From: Theocolax elegans
Lineage: Eukaryota; Arthropoda; Insecta; Hymenoptera; Cerocephalidae
Assembly (NCBI GenBank): GCA_026168455.1
Contig: CM047428.1
Coordinates: 35,205,255 to 35,269,254, forward strand
DNA length: 64,000 nucleotides
Reading direction: 5' to 3'
Position 1 is the first letter of the stretch. Every line of letters begins with the position of its first letter. Shown in pieces: positions 10,258 to 20,310 of the stretch. The position numbers and the translations under genes are program-made. The notes under the pieces were generated by a model. That model saw only the letters and a list, made by a program, of their open reading frames with translations, ran no database searches and had not been told where the DNA came from.

Positions 10258-11757
10258 ATGGCGCCGTCAATATTGAAAAAGTTAATACCTTTACAACGTG
10301 AACGTATGCTAGAAATAAATTAAATTCGAACCCGTTTAACTGAAAGGCCCCGCGACACACTAACTGGGAGCATTATTCAAGCTAGAATCGATGCGATCGA
10401 CCGAATATGGCTCGAAACGCGAAAGAGTCACGGGGAAATTATTAACGACGCGAAGAATGATTCGTACGTAACCGATCGGGCATTTGACAATATGCAAGTT
10501 TTATACGAAGGAGCGCGAGACGAATTTTTAGGTATGCTTGTCGAATTTCAAGCACAACTTAATGATCGCGACAGCATAGTTAGAAATCGAAACGACGATA
10601 GTACAGACTCCCGACCGCGGCCCGCGAAACTTCCAAAGCTCGATCTTCCCACCTTTTCAGGTCGGTTTGAGGATTGGGATAATTTTTATGATTTGTTTAC
10701 GTCATTAGTACACGATACGCCGAACATTTCCGATGCAACAAAGCTACAATATCTTAAATCGTGCCTTACTGATTCTGCCGCCGATTTAATAAAAAAAGTC
10801 ACAATAACTAATGCTAACTATATGTCGACATGGCAAACATTGAAAAATCGGTTTTATAAACCTCGTATCACAGTTAATAATCATTTACACGCTCTTATAA
10901 ATTTGCCGCAGTTAAAGCGAGGTACTGCTCGGGAATTGAGATCGTTCACTGACGAAGCCCAATTGATTAAACGCGCGCTCGAAAACTTGAAAATGCCCGT
11001 ACAACATTGTAATTTCATGCTCGTTTTCTTAATCGCTAACAAACTTGATCCTGAATCTCGCATGTTATGGGAGTCTGAATTAAGTGCTATAGATCAAAAA
11101 ATAATTGACGAAAATCAAACTGACAATATTAATTATGATCCACTCTCACGCTTCCCTAAATTCACCGATCTTGCTAAATTCCTTGAGCAACGAGCTCGGG
11201 CGCTCAATGTCATTGCCGCGGAACCTAGAAAAGAACCCAGGACTTTACCGGAGGCAAGAACATCGACAAAGGTGAAAAGAGTTTTTCATACTCTACCTAG
11301 GCGTCATTTAGAATCCTGGGGCGTTAAAAAATGTACACTTTGCCGAGCGTCGCATTCAGTTTACAATTGTCTTGAATTTATAAAGTTGTCGATTACGGAA
11401 CGGCAAAAAACAGTTCGTCGTTTAAAATTATGTTTTAATTGTCTCGGTAATCACCAAATTAACGGATGTTCTTCGAATGGCAGATGTTTAAAGTGCCGCG
11501 GTAAACACCACACTCTTTTACATCAACCACAACAAACAGCAACCGCTGCTAACGTCACGGGAAATGGATCGAATTATAAGAAAAATAACGGTAATTCGGC
11601 AGAATCAATCACTGTACTAACAGCGAATATCGCTTGTCCGAAGTATTGTACGGTACTTGCGACCGCGCAAATAATTCTTATTAATTCTCAGGGTGTACGG
11701 ACCCGCGCACGAGCACTGCTCGATCAGGGTTCCCTACCGGGACTACTCGCGGTATAA
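10258..11757 (+). pseudogene. BEL/Pao gag and start of protease
   Basis: The start ATG at 10258 is in frame with the main frame, but a TAA at 10321-10323 stops translation after 21 codons. The frame reopens and holds the BEL-type gag domain (DUF1759-like; LPKLDLPTFSGRFEDWDNF near 10630-10685). Three C-x2-C-x3-H-type zinc knuckles follow (CTLCRASHSVYNC, CFNCLGNHQINGC, CLKCRGKHH), about 11332-11510. It then reaches the protease active site ALLDQGS (normally DSGS) near 11710. There the homology breaks: a deletion with a frame change gives a short aberrant tail ending at 11757. Gag would form the particle shell and bind element RNA. Confidence 0.8.
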
Positions 11758-12607
11758 CTCAGCTAACAATCCAGTAACACAGCCTGACTTTCAATTGACA
11801 CTTGAAGCATTTATTTTGCCAAAACTAACCTCAAGGCTGCCTTTTCAACCGGTCACGCAAATCGATATAAATTCTTTCAACGAGCTCGCGCTCGCTGATC
11901 CACATTTTGACGCTCCTGATAGGATAGATCTTATTTTAGGTGCTAACGCGTACGGTCAATTGATACGATCTGGATTAAAGCGATTTCGTTCGAACAATTT
12001 AGTAGCTCAAAATACCGCCCTCGGTTGGATAATTTCAGGTACGGTTAATGGCGACGCGTCACGGCGGGCGGCATCAGATCTCAATACTCCAATTAATGCG
12101 TTACACTGTATTTCCACCGACGAATTGCAAAAACAATTACAGACGTTTTGGGAACTAGAGGAATCGGTTGGAAGTATAAGAAAATCCCATCCAGACGAGG
12201 AAAAATGCGAAAATCAATTTCGTGAAACACATAAGCGAGAACCCAGCGGTCGATATACGGTACGATTGCCTTTTAAATCAGAACCACCGAAAGTTGCTTA
12301 CGAAACCCGACGTCTCTCACTTCGTTCACTTGCGAGTATGCACCGCCGGTTTTCTAAAGACACTCGATTAGCTACTGAATATCGTGAATTTATGTCTACG
12401 TATGAACAATTAGGTCATATGTCGCGAGTTCCTACGTCGGACTTAAACAATCCTCAAGCATGGTATTTACCGCATCATGCGGTAATACAAAACTCAATGA
12501 ATCTTTGGTAACTTCGAGTAGTATTCGATGCATCACGACGCACGCGATCCCAACACTCTCTCAACCAATTTTTACTTTCCGGACCGGCTTTACAAAAGGA
12601 TCTTTCG
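11758..12607 (+). pseudogene. BEL/Pao protease remainder and pol N-terminus
   Basis: This frame (open from about 11693, with true homology from about 11760) carries the rest of the BEL protease (DUF1758-like; DLILGANAYGQLI, ALGWIISGTVNG). The linker to reverse transcriptase follows, up to WYLPHHAVIQNS. A TAA at 12509-12511 interrupts an otherwise continuous frame: RVVFDASRRTRS follows it in the same frame and matches the start of the Pao reverse transcriptase. A single base change explains the stop. The middle of the protease is missing upstream. Confidence 0.75.
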
Positions 12608-14911
12608 TTGATTCTATTAAACTGGCGTAGATATCGGTACGTCTTTACAGCGGATATTGTAAAAATGTTTCGCCAAATATTAGTACATCCTTACGATCGT
12701 GATTACCAGCGCGTGTTATGGGCGCCGCGCCCCGAGGACCCCCCGATCGAATTTCGCCTTGCAACCGTAACGTACGAGACTGCATGCGCTCCTTATCTAG
12801 CAATCCGCACCATTACGCAATTAGCTGAGGACGAAAATGAACGTTTTCCGTTAGGTTCCCGTTGTTCAATTGAGAATACTTACGTGGACGACGTCTTGTG
12901 CGGTGCAGATGAGTTAACCGAAACTATTCAGAAACGCGATGAACTAATTAATTTACTAGCTTCCGGACGTATTGAGTTGGACAAATGGGCCGCGAATCAT
13001 CCCTCCTTACTACCAAAAAATTCAAAGACAATTAATGAAATAAAAGAAATCAGCATCGATGACTCTGTTAAAACGTTAGGGGTGCGGTGGAATCCAAATA
13101 GCGATGAATTTAGTTTCCAAGTAGTTGATATTGAGGCTGCTTGTAAAGCATTAACTAAACGCGCAATACTATCCAGCATAGCCCGTCTTTTTGATCCTCT
13201 AGGCTGGCTCTCCTCAATTACGGTTGTCGCAAAAATCCTCATGCAGGACTTGTGGATACTAAAGTGCGATTGGGATACGCAACTGCCTGATAACATTTGC
13301 GCACGATGGCAAGAATATTGCTTTTCATTAAAAAACCTATCACGTTTATCAATCGGGCGTTGGTTAGGTTCGTTGAACAATCGGTCGTATCAAATACATG
13401 GATTTTCTGATGCTTCATCACGAGCATATGCAGCGGCTGTCTACCTCCGATGCGGAGATGACACGGGTAAAGTTCGAATTTCGTTAATCGCGGCTAAAAC
13501 CCGAGTAGCACCGGTAAAAACTGTTAGCATACCGAACTTGGAACTTTGCGGTGCTGATTTATTAGTCAAGCTAATTTTAAATTTGAGAAAATTAAAATTC
13601 GTTAAAAATCTTGCCGTGTACTCTTGGACTGATAGTCAAATTGTATTAACTTGGTTATCTAAACATCCGTGTCATTGGAAAACATTTGTTGCGAATCGCG
13701 TATCCTTCATACAAACTGAGTTACCGACAGCGATATGGAGTCATGTACCTACTAAAGATAACCCTGCGGATTTTGGTACGCGTGGCATGAGCGTATGTGA
13801 CCTTATCAAATGCGATCTTTGGTGGCACGGACCCACCTGGCTGACTCGCCCCGCGCAGGAATGGCCTCAACCCCCAATCATAACACAAAATTTTCACGTT
13901 CAGGTCGAACAACCAGAGTTAGAAATGTTGAATCGCTATTCAACACTAAGCCGACTTATTCGCGTTGTCGCATTTTGCCGTCGGCCATTAAGAAACCAAC
14001 GTCTACGTAAATTAAATCAGTCTGATTATACCGCGTTTTTAACTTTAGAAGAATTATCCGAAGCACGAGATATGGTTATTCGATTAGCACAGTCAAGCGC
14101 ATTTAAAAATGAACTAAAATTGCTACAAGGCGGACAAATGTTGAGCAAGAACAATCCCTTAAATAAACTAAATCCTATTATTAACGGAGGAATAATACGC
14201 GTCGGCGGACGTTTAGTTAATTCGCACTTAACTCAAACACAAAAACACCCACCTATCCTACCCTACCGGTCACATCTAAGCCGTCTCTTCGTAAAGTATG
14301 CTCACTTATCGGTACTTCATGGCGGTCCCACGCTAACTTTAAGTTTTCTACAGCAGAATGTATGGGTGTTAGGTCGCAATCGATTGATTAAAACTGTTAT
14401 AAGAAATTGTACACAATGCCAACGCGTCAAACCCCACTTTGCTCATCAAATGATGGGAAATCTCCCGGCAACTCGAGTTACTGCAGCTCGCCCATTCTCA
14501 TCAGCTGGCCTAGACTACGCCGGCCCACTCGCTATTCGTGCTTCTAAAGGTCGAGGACATCGGTCCTATAAAGGATATATAGCATTATTCATTTGCTTTA
14601 CTACAAGAGCCATACATCTCGAACTCGTCAGCGACCTGACCACCAACAGCTTTATATCAGCATACCGTCGGTTTGTTGGACGACGTGGTATTTGCCAGCG
14701 GTTGTATAGCGACAACGCCACTACATTCCATGCAGCGGATAAGGAATTGCAGAGCATGTTTGAAGCTGCATCCTCCTTTTATAAGGAAACAGCTGCTAAA
14801 CTCGCTAGCGATGGTACTGAATGGAGGTTTATACCACCAAACGCGCCTCATTATGGTGGACTATGGGAAGCAGGAGTCAAATCCACCAAACATCACCTTT
14901 CAAAAGTTTAA
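12608..14911 (+). CDS. BEL/Pao reverse transcriptase, RNase H and integrase (C-truncated)
   Basis: This long intact frame continues the pol above after its stop. The reverse transcriptase shows FTADIVKMFRQI and the catalytic YVDD at 12881-12892. A Pao-type RNase H follows (GFSDASSRAYAA, SWTDSQIVLTWL). Integrase has its zinc-binding HLSVLHGG and CTQC pairs near 14300-14420. All three acidic catalytic residues are visible, in GLDYAGP, YSDNATTF and LWEAGVKS. Homology stops just after the glutamate motif and the frame ends in AT-rich DNA, so the integrase C-terminal domain is lost. The low density of lesions here suggests a fairly recent insertion followed by truncation. Confidence 0.85.
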   Translation: MILLNWRRYRYVFTADIVKMFRQILVHPYDRDYQRVLWAPRPEDPPIEFRLATVTYETACAPYLAIRTITQLAEDENERFPLGSRCSIENTYVDDVLCGADELTETIQKRDELINLLASGRIELDKWAANHPSLLPKNSKTINEIKEISIDDSVKTLGVRWNPNSDEFSFQVVDIEAACKALTKRAILSSIARLFDPLGWLSSITVVAKILMQDLWILKCDWDTQLPDNICARWQEYCFSLKNLSRLSIGRWLGSLNNRSYQIHGFSDASSRAYAAAVYLRCGDDTGKVRISLIAAKTRVAPVKTVSIPNLELCGADLLVKLILNLRKLKFVKNLAVYSWTDSQIVLTWLSKHPCHWKTFVANRVSFIQTELPTAIWSHVPTKDNPADFGTRGMSVCDLIKCDLWWHGPTWLTRPAQEWPQPPIITQNFHVQVEQPELEMLNRYSTLSRLIRVVAFCRRPLRNQRLRKLNQSDYTAFLTLEELSEARDMVIRLAQSSAFKNELKLLQGGQMLSKNNPLNKLNPIINGGIIRVGGRLVNSHLTQTQKHPPILPYRSHLSRLFVKYAHLSVLHGGPTLTLSFLQQNVWVLGRNRLIKTVIRNCTQCQRVKPHFAHQMMGNLPATRVTAARPFSSAGLDYAGPLAIRASKGRGHRSYKGYIALFICFTTRAIHLELVSDLTTNSFISAYRRFVGRRGICQRLYSDNATTFHAADKELQSMFEAASSFYKETAAKLASDGTEWRFIPPNAPHYGGLWEAGVKSTKHHLSKV

Positions 14912-15240
14912 AAAGGAATAATAATTTTTTTTTTTCGCTTTTGTATGAAAAATTCATGACAATTTACCTGAATCTTCTTTGTTCTTAACCAAATCAAACT
15001 ACATTTCCTTCCGTAATTAATTGCATGTGTGCCTAAAAATTTCGAATAACAAATTTTGTTAAAACGTAAAACAAAAAAAGTTAAAATGTTAAAACTATTG
15101 TCATGTCTGCTTTATGAGTGATTATATAGTTACGCAGGTTTTGAAATTAATTAAGGAAAAAAATGAGCTCATATATGTACTAATGAGTTATAAAAAAGTA
15201 ATAAAAAATAATAAGTTTTGATAAAAAAATTATAAAGGCC
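14912..15240. other. AT-rich stretch, no gene seen
   Basis: It starts with a run of T at the BEL truncation point. I find no ORF, repeat pair or RNA-like element in it. Confidence 0.6.
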
Positions 15241-15245
15241 AGATT

Positions 15246-15525
15246 AAATATGTGCCAAAATGTGCCAAAATGTATCAAAATGTATCAAAGTGTGCCAAAA
15301 CGTATCAAAATGTATTAAAGTGTATCAAAAAATGTATCAAAACATATCAAACTGTGTGACAAGTAAATGGAAATGTAAATGAAAGATTAACATTTTCAGA
15401 AATGTATCTAAATGTATCAAAGTGTATCAAAGTGTGCCACTACTCGAGCGAAAAACTACATCTATATACACTTTGGTACACTTTGGCACATTTTGGCACA
15501 TTTTGATACATTTTGGCACATTTAA
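15246..15525. repeat. Inverted array of about 10-bp tandem repeats
   Basis: From 15246 to about 15440, units such as TGTGCCAAAA and TGTATCAAAG repeat every 9-11 bases. From about 15468 to 15525 the same theme appears in the opposite orientation (CACTTTGG, CACATTTTGG, GATACATTTTGG). A short spacer with CTCGAGCGAAAAAC lies between. The whole can fold back on itself. Open frames through it are products of the periodicity. Confidence 0.8.
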
Positions 15526-15860
15526 ATTTTCCACTGGGGCAGCATGGAATATTTCTAGAATATTCCTGGAATATTTGAAAAGTAAGTTTGGAATCTCCAG
15601 CAAATATTTCAATAGAATACTTATAAAATATTCATATGTTTATGGATCCTATTCCTTAAAAATATTTTATGTAATATTAATGAAAGATTTTGTAAGACCT
15701 ACATGTCAAGTTACCTGAAAAATTATCGAAATATTTTCGAAATATTTCAAACACATCGAAAATTCTTTATAAATCTTCTATTGGAATATTACTAAAACAT
15801 TTATAGAATATTTCAAAACTTTTAAATCGATATTTAAACCTTCCACTGGAATATTACAAA
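15525..15860. repeat. AATATT-rich degenerate repeat, second copy
   Basis: This resembles 2245-2685 in having irregular GAATATT and AATATTTC units. It begins beside a CCACTGGGGCAGCATGG motif that resembles the reverse complement of the boundary motif of the first copy. Shared ancestry is likely but cannot be aligned rigorously by eye. Confidence 0.45.
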
Positions 15861-16068
15861 AATGACAAATTATTTTAGGTGTTCCATTGAATAGTTCAGT
15901 CAAATTAGACCTTTTTTATGAAAAAATTATATTGTCGACAAAAAAATACATTTATATAGTATGAAATAACACGAATTAGCCCAACTATTTTCCAATGAAA
16001 ATTTATGTACGCTTCCCATTAAAAAAAATCAAATAGTTCCAAAAAACCGATTATTGCTTATTTTATGA

Positions 16069-16292
16069 TGTGACAAGGTGGATTTAATCCACTTGTCATA
16101 TAAGATGCCAACATTACCGACACCGCGAGAAGGCGCCGTATCGGTAGCATATAAGAACAATAAGCAGGCGCTACGACCAGTGCGGGCGTAGCGCAGTGGT
16201 TAGCGTGAACGCCTTCGGATCCGAAGGGGCTCGGGTTCAAGACCCGACGCCCGCTTCATTTTTTATTCAGCACTTAAAAGTCTCATGCCACA
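16069..16292 (+). repeat. TRIM 5' LTR
   Basis: It starts TGTGACAAGG and ends GCCACA. Its first 30 bases fold into a hairpin (TGACAAG/TTGTCA outer stem, GTGGAT/ATCCAC inner stem). The tRNA-like unit occupies 16182-16254 and is followed by a T6 run. Two short minus-strand frames across the LTRs are incidental. Confidence 0.92.
16182..16264 (+). ncRNA. tRNA-like Pol III unit inside TRIM 5' LTR
   Basis: Seventy-three bases fold partly as a tRNA. The acceptor strands GCGGGCG and CGCCCGC pair perfectly. The D-arm (GCGC-loop-GCGT) contains A-box-like TAGCGCAGTGGTTAGCG. The T-arm is TCGGG-TTCAAGA-CCCGA with B-box GGTTCAAGACC. The loop-like CTTCGGA resembles the anticodon loop of tRNA-Arg(TCG). The 5' anticodon stem does not pair properly, so it is tRNA-derived and probably not a working tRNA. 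A TTTTTT Pol III terminator follows at 16259-16264. Confidence 0.75.
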
Positions 16293-16293
16293 A

Positions 16294-16307
16294 TGGCGCC
16301 CAACGTG
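16294..16307 (+). other. TRIM primer-binding site
   Basis: TGGCGCCCAACGTG begins one base after the LTR. The same 14-base motif follows the LTR at 62829-63577. This suggests the same primer tRNA, and perhaps that the larger element family mobilises the TRIM. Confidence 0.85.
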
Positions 16308-16490
16308 AAAAACCCACCTGCAGAAAACCTGTGAATATTGTAAATAGTCCCTAATCCCTTCCTAAGCAGCCTTCCCCAGCAGCAGCGCTCCTAGAATAAT
16401 TAGAGGGAATTGTTCTAGTGAGCAAAGAGCAAAAGCAATGCCTCTTCCCCAGCCTATAATACGTCTCGATGTCTTACAGACACTCGACGG

Positions 16491-16505
16491 TTTGGTGGGG
16501 GGGAT
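16491..16505 (+). other. TRIM polypurine tract
   Basis: TTTGGTGGGGGGGAT lies directly before the second LTR. Its G-run matches the expected plus-strand primer position. Confidence 0.75.
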
Positions 16506-16729
16506 TGTGACAAGGTGGATTTAATCCACTTGTCATATAAGATGCCAGCATTACCGACACCGCGAGGCGGCGCCCTATCGGTAGCATATAAGAACAATAA
16601 GCAGGCGCTACGACCAGTGCGGGCGTAGCGTAGTGGTTAGCGTGAACGCCTTCGGAACCGAAGGGGCTCGGGTTCAAGACCCGACGCCCGCTTCATTTTT
16701 TATTCAGCGCTTAAAAGTCTCATGCCACA
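16506..16729 (+). repeat. TRIM 3' LTR
   Basis: This is the same length as the 5' LTR, with about seven substitutions. One of them changes the tRNA-like loop region from GGATCC to GGAACC, and one lies in the A-box (GCGC to GCGT). Confidence 0.92.
16619..16701 (+). ncRNA. tRNA-like Pol III unit inside TRIM 3' LTR
   Basis: This is the second copy of the 73-base tRNA-like sequence (16619-16691). Its acceptor and T-arm pairing are intact, and a T6 run follows at 16696-16701. The A-box base change restores no extra pairing. Confidence 0.72.
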
Positions 16730-16733
16730 ATGA

Positions 16734-18012
16734 AAACTATTAATAATACAGAAAAAAGTTATAAATATTTTTTGTAGGCCTTGAAAATAGCTAGCGAATA
16801 AAATAAAGTTTGTTAAGATCGCGTGATTAGTTAATTAACAAATTAAGTTTAAAGCACAAAAATCGACGTTTTTCGACCTTTCTATAGTATTAAATCTAAG
16901 ATATAGGAACCCCTCTAAATAACAATGTTAATACATTACATTTGGCATAGATAAAAAGTACACAAAATTTCAAATCGATATTTTTTTTAGTTTTTTAATA
17001 AAATCAATTTTTTGAAAAAAAGGTGCCTAACTCACACGTAAAAAATAAGACTTTGGAACATTCGATCTGGAGAAGTCAGCCAATAACAGTTTATGTATCA
17101 AAATCCATATTTTACTGTGTAATAGTTATCTACACTTTAATTTAATTTTTACTGGTTTAAAAAGCAGTTTTTTACAAATAGAACGATTTTTCTATCAGTT
17201 TTTGTTAATAATTTTGTATTATATTTAATATGAAGATGATCTAATGTACATATTGTTAGCGCTCTCCTCTTCTTTATAAATTTCAGTTTTTATTTAATAT
17301 TGGGTTGAAGTAAAATCAATGATTAATCACTTTTACTTTATAAAAATTAAATGTAATTGGATAATAAATATAATTTATATTTATCATACAAAATTAGTAA
17401 TTGGGCGTTGAACTTAAATTTGGGTAAGTGTATCTTAATAATAATATTAATAATAAAATAAAAGTTAATAATCTAGAGTAAATCGCTCCGCAGGACCTAA
17501 TAACAAAATACTGCGCAAGCGCACTAAATAACTCAACTCTTCCAGTGTTCTCAGGCGAAGTTCACTCTGTCGCGTCGACTCGCGTTCTGTACTATCGCTC
17601 TAAGTTCCACTCGCACTGCAGCACTATACCACTTGAGTCAAATGTGCCTCGCGAAATGAATTTATTTTTATTAACATTCGTGTATGTTTGGTCTATCCTA
17701 GTGTACGCTAGGTCTCCAAACATTATATTACATTATATGTATCTTTTAAAACAACCTTTGAGTATGATCGTATAAACCAAATTATAATTTAAAAGGATAT
17801 GTACATAGAGAAAAAAAATATAACGAATAATTGTTGTAAAATATAATCATTAAATCTGTTGGGTAATCTTCAAACATTTTAGAATTTTTTGTTTTCGATG
17901 TAATTAGCTGATTGTCTGACATTACTTCAGTTTGTCTTGTTTCATTTTCCACCTGTCCTTTTTTACATTCTTTACATTCATAATCAGTCTTACCGCCCCT
18001 TTCTGACTTACT
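16734..18012. other. AT-rich stretch, no gene recognised
   Basis: There is no supported coding sequence. A GC-richer patch at about 17490-17655 contains several CTCGCGTTCT-like words, and a 76-codon frame starts within it. Nothing in it resembles a known family. It could be an LTR remnant. Confidence 0.5.
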
Positions 18013-18014
18013 TA

Positions 18015-19257
18015 CACGGAGAGAAATGTATAATTAAAAATTGCTATACTTTTCAGTAATCGGAACACAAACTCGATTTATGAAGGAAATTTAATATACT
18101 TCTATAGAATTATGCTATATATCAGAATAAAATTCTACTGTGCGGTATAGTAAAAATTCTAAATAATATACATTTGCATACATTTTCATACATAGTATAG
18201 TAAAATTTAGAAAAATTACTGTCAAATATATCTAGATAAGTGAGCAAAAATTATGAGGAAAACGTAAAGACTATGCGACTAGTTAAGACCGCTAATTACC
18301 CTGTTTCAACGATAACAATAGTAAGTATTAATTATTTTTGTAATAATGCTTATTACTACAAACTTAATATATAAAGTAAGCAAAATGCGTCAACAACAAA
18401 AAGCTCAAATGATAGGTTAAGTTTCTTAATTGAAAAGAAACCGTTGCCACATACAATACATTTAAAAATGTACAACAAATACATTCTTTTTTGTTGGAAA
18501 CATCAAAGAGATGGAATCAGAGATAAGAGATGCGGCCAGAGTATGAATGCGTTAAAGTTCTTGTGTATATATGTCTCTATTCCTCTCTTTCCTTAAGCCT
18601 AAAATAATAAATGAAGTATAGTGACCGACACGGTGGCGGAGCGGTGGAAACGATCGCGAAAGTTAAGCAGCACTGAGCGCGGTTGGTACTTGGATGGGAG
18701 ACCATTCTCGTGCGGCTTTCGTGATCGGTTAGGTGTTTTTTCACATTCCACAACGCGAGCGGGAGATGTGGAACGTTCTGTTTCGGTGTCATGGCCTACG
18801 CAATGTGACTTTGACACCCAAACAAAATATTTCGAAGACACCGAGCCATCTCGGGTGGTTGGGGATTAAAAAAGGTGGGGAAAAAGCACCCACACAGAGG
18901 TGGTGGGTAAACGCTGTTGAAGTCCTCCAGGCGGCGACAAACGGCAGGAAGTGCCAGAAAAATGGCACAAAAACTAGTAAATAAAAAAAATATAAATAAA
19001 TATTAAATGAAGTAGTGTGAGTTGTGCTCTTTATATCGAGTTATATTTTAATATCAATAAACTTATTAATTTTATAAAATTTAATATACAATATACATAA
19101 TATTTAATTTACGGTATAGTAAAATTTGATGATTCAAAAATTTCCGATACCATATACTAGAATTTAGTATAAATTGAGTTTGTGTCTCCATTAAAATACA
19201 GTATAGCAATTTTTACTGAAGGTTATAGGAATATTTAATAATACATTTCTCTCCGTG
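18015..19257 (+). mobile_element. Inverted-repeat DNA element carrying a 5S-derived SINE, copy 1
   Basis: The termini CACGGAGAGAAATGTAT and ATACATTTCTCTCCGTG are inverted repeats flanked by TA on both sides. A 5S-rRNA-derived SINE occupies about 18621-18990. The sub-terminal parts match copies at 21591-22712 and 33818-35094 but are inverted relative to them. There is no transposase, so the element is non-autonomous. TA flanks would suit a Tc1/mariner-type transposase; this is inference. Confidence 0.85.
18621..18990 (+). repeat. 5S-rRNA-derived SINE within composite copy 1
   Basis: About 18652-18712 matches the 3' half of animal 5S rRNA, including AAGTTAAGCAGC and TACTTGGATGGGAGACC, which span the internal Pol III control regions. 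The body that follows contains GTGGGTAAACGCTG and ends in an A-rich tail near 18990. This matches the SINE3 type of organisation. It is not a functional 5S gene because the first part diverges. Confidence 0.85.
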
Positions 19258-19470
19258 TACACTCTCATAAATCTTATCATCCTTTTCATTCACTTCGTTA
19301 CCTTTTCAAATTTTTAATTTACTTACGTGTATAGTAGTTAATTGACATTATAATAAGTTTTTTCCTATACAGATAGAGTAAAATCGTTTAAAATAAATGC
19401 GTAATACATACAAATAAAAAAACATATTATATAGAATATTGGTTTATTAAATATGTAATATTCCATATTT

Positions 19471-19876
19471 ACCGACACGGTGACGGAGTGGCGGGGACGC
19501 ACCTCGGCCGATCACGAAAGTTAAGCAGCACTGAGTGCGGTTGGCACTTGGATGGGTGACACCATTCTAGTGCGGCTTTCGGGATCGGTTAGGTATTTTT
19601 CCACACTCCACACCGTGAGCGGAAGGTGTGGAACAGTCGGTTTCGGAGTTTGGGCCTAAACAGAATGTTTCAATGCACCGGCCGTTCCGGGGAAGGTTTT
19701 CCTACAAGGTTTTCCCTTCCTCACGGGCATAACCCCGGGCGCATGCGAGATGGTGGGGACCGGGATGGGAAAAATTGGAATGTTGTCACGCCCACACATA
19801 GGTCGTAGGGGTGTCCCTGTAAAAACCCGTTTAATGGGTATACGAGGTAATGAGCAAAGAGAATAAAAAAAAAAGA
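19471..19876 (+). mobile_element. Free-standing 5S-derived SINE
   Basis: It begins ACCGACACGGTG and has the 5S core AAGTTAAGCAGCACTG and CACTTGGATGGGTGAC (about 19517-19560). Its body diverges from the composite copies after about 200 bp, and it ends in a run of A at 19864-19874. The sequence ATATTT flanks both sides (19465-19470 and 19877-19882) as a probable target duplication. This shows that the SINE moves independently of the DNA element. Confidence 0.85.
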
Positions 19877-19974
19877 ATATTTCATTATTTTAAAATTATG
19901 AATATTCATCTTCCTATAGATAGGGGAGGAAAGTATCTTTCAACAGCTCTATGTAGCTGTAAAATTTATTATTT

Positions 19975-20310
19975 ATGTTTGAAGTACGTTTATCGTCGAA
20001 ATCGAAACCTGACTACAGCGCCTCTTTAGCAATCTCCAGGAATTCAAGGAGATATAATCTCTCGATGGACGATATAATTAAAGATCTCTTATCCGTACTT
20101 GATGATGAAGTATGGGATTGGTTTAAGAGAGAAAGGAGCAGCTGGATGAATTTTATTTACTTTGTCGACGCAGTGCGACTGCAGTATGATACGGAGTAAA
20201 TTCGTAGTAATTTACGGCAAATAATAGAGAATCACACGCAAGGTCCAAATGAAGATATCCCTCGCATCTTTCAAAATTATGAGGCATATTAGACCAATTT
20301 AAACCTCTAC
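19975..20310 (+). pseudogene. Fragment of a retroelement gag
   Basis: A 74-codon frame ends at a TGA-independent TAA at 20197-20199, and similar protein sequence continues in the same frame beyond it (QIIENHTQG, IPRIFQNYEAY). The pattern DDEVWDWFKRERSSW followed by a helical segment resembles the capsid-like domain of gypsy gag proteins. No zinc knuckle or LTR is attached. The call is based on pattern only. Confidence 0.4.

Larger units (their letters stand above)
9019..14907 (+). mobile_element. BEL/Pao LTR retrotransposon, 3'-truncated
   Basis: The element comprises a 5' LTR, a TGGTGCCCCGGGTGAGG primer-binding site, a leader, and a gag-pol region of BEL/Pao type. It ends abruptly within integrase near 14907, without the integrase C-terminus or a 3' LTR. 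Coding lesions are a stop at 10321, an internal deletion with frame change in the protease near 11730, and a stop at 12509. Confidence 0.85.
16069..16729 (+). mobile_element. TRIM: complete 661-bp miniature LTR retrotransposon
   Basis: Two direct repeats of 224 bp (16069-16292 and 16506-16729) flank a 213-bp core. The element is bordered by a perfect ATGA duplication (16065-16068 and 16730-16733). A primer-binding site (TGGCGCCCAACGTG) follows the first LTR, and a purine-rich tract precedes the second. There is no coding capacity, so it must depend on the proteins of an autonomous element. The LTRs differ at about 7 of 224 positions. TRIMs are best known from plants, and a family has been described in a harvester ant. 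The unusual part is the tRNA-like unit in each LTR. Confidence 0.92.

Noticed and set aside
15422..15718. 98-codon frame with repeated HFGTFWHI-like text
   Set aside because: It is produced by translation of the 10-bp repeat array.
18652..18760. Genuine 5S rRNA gene
   Set aside because: Only the internal control region and part of the 3' half match; the 5' strand of the terminal stem is absent and an unrelated body with an A-rich tail follows.
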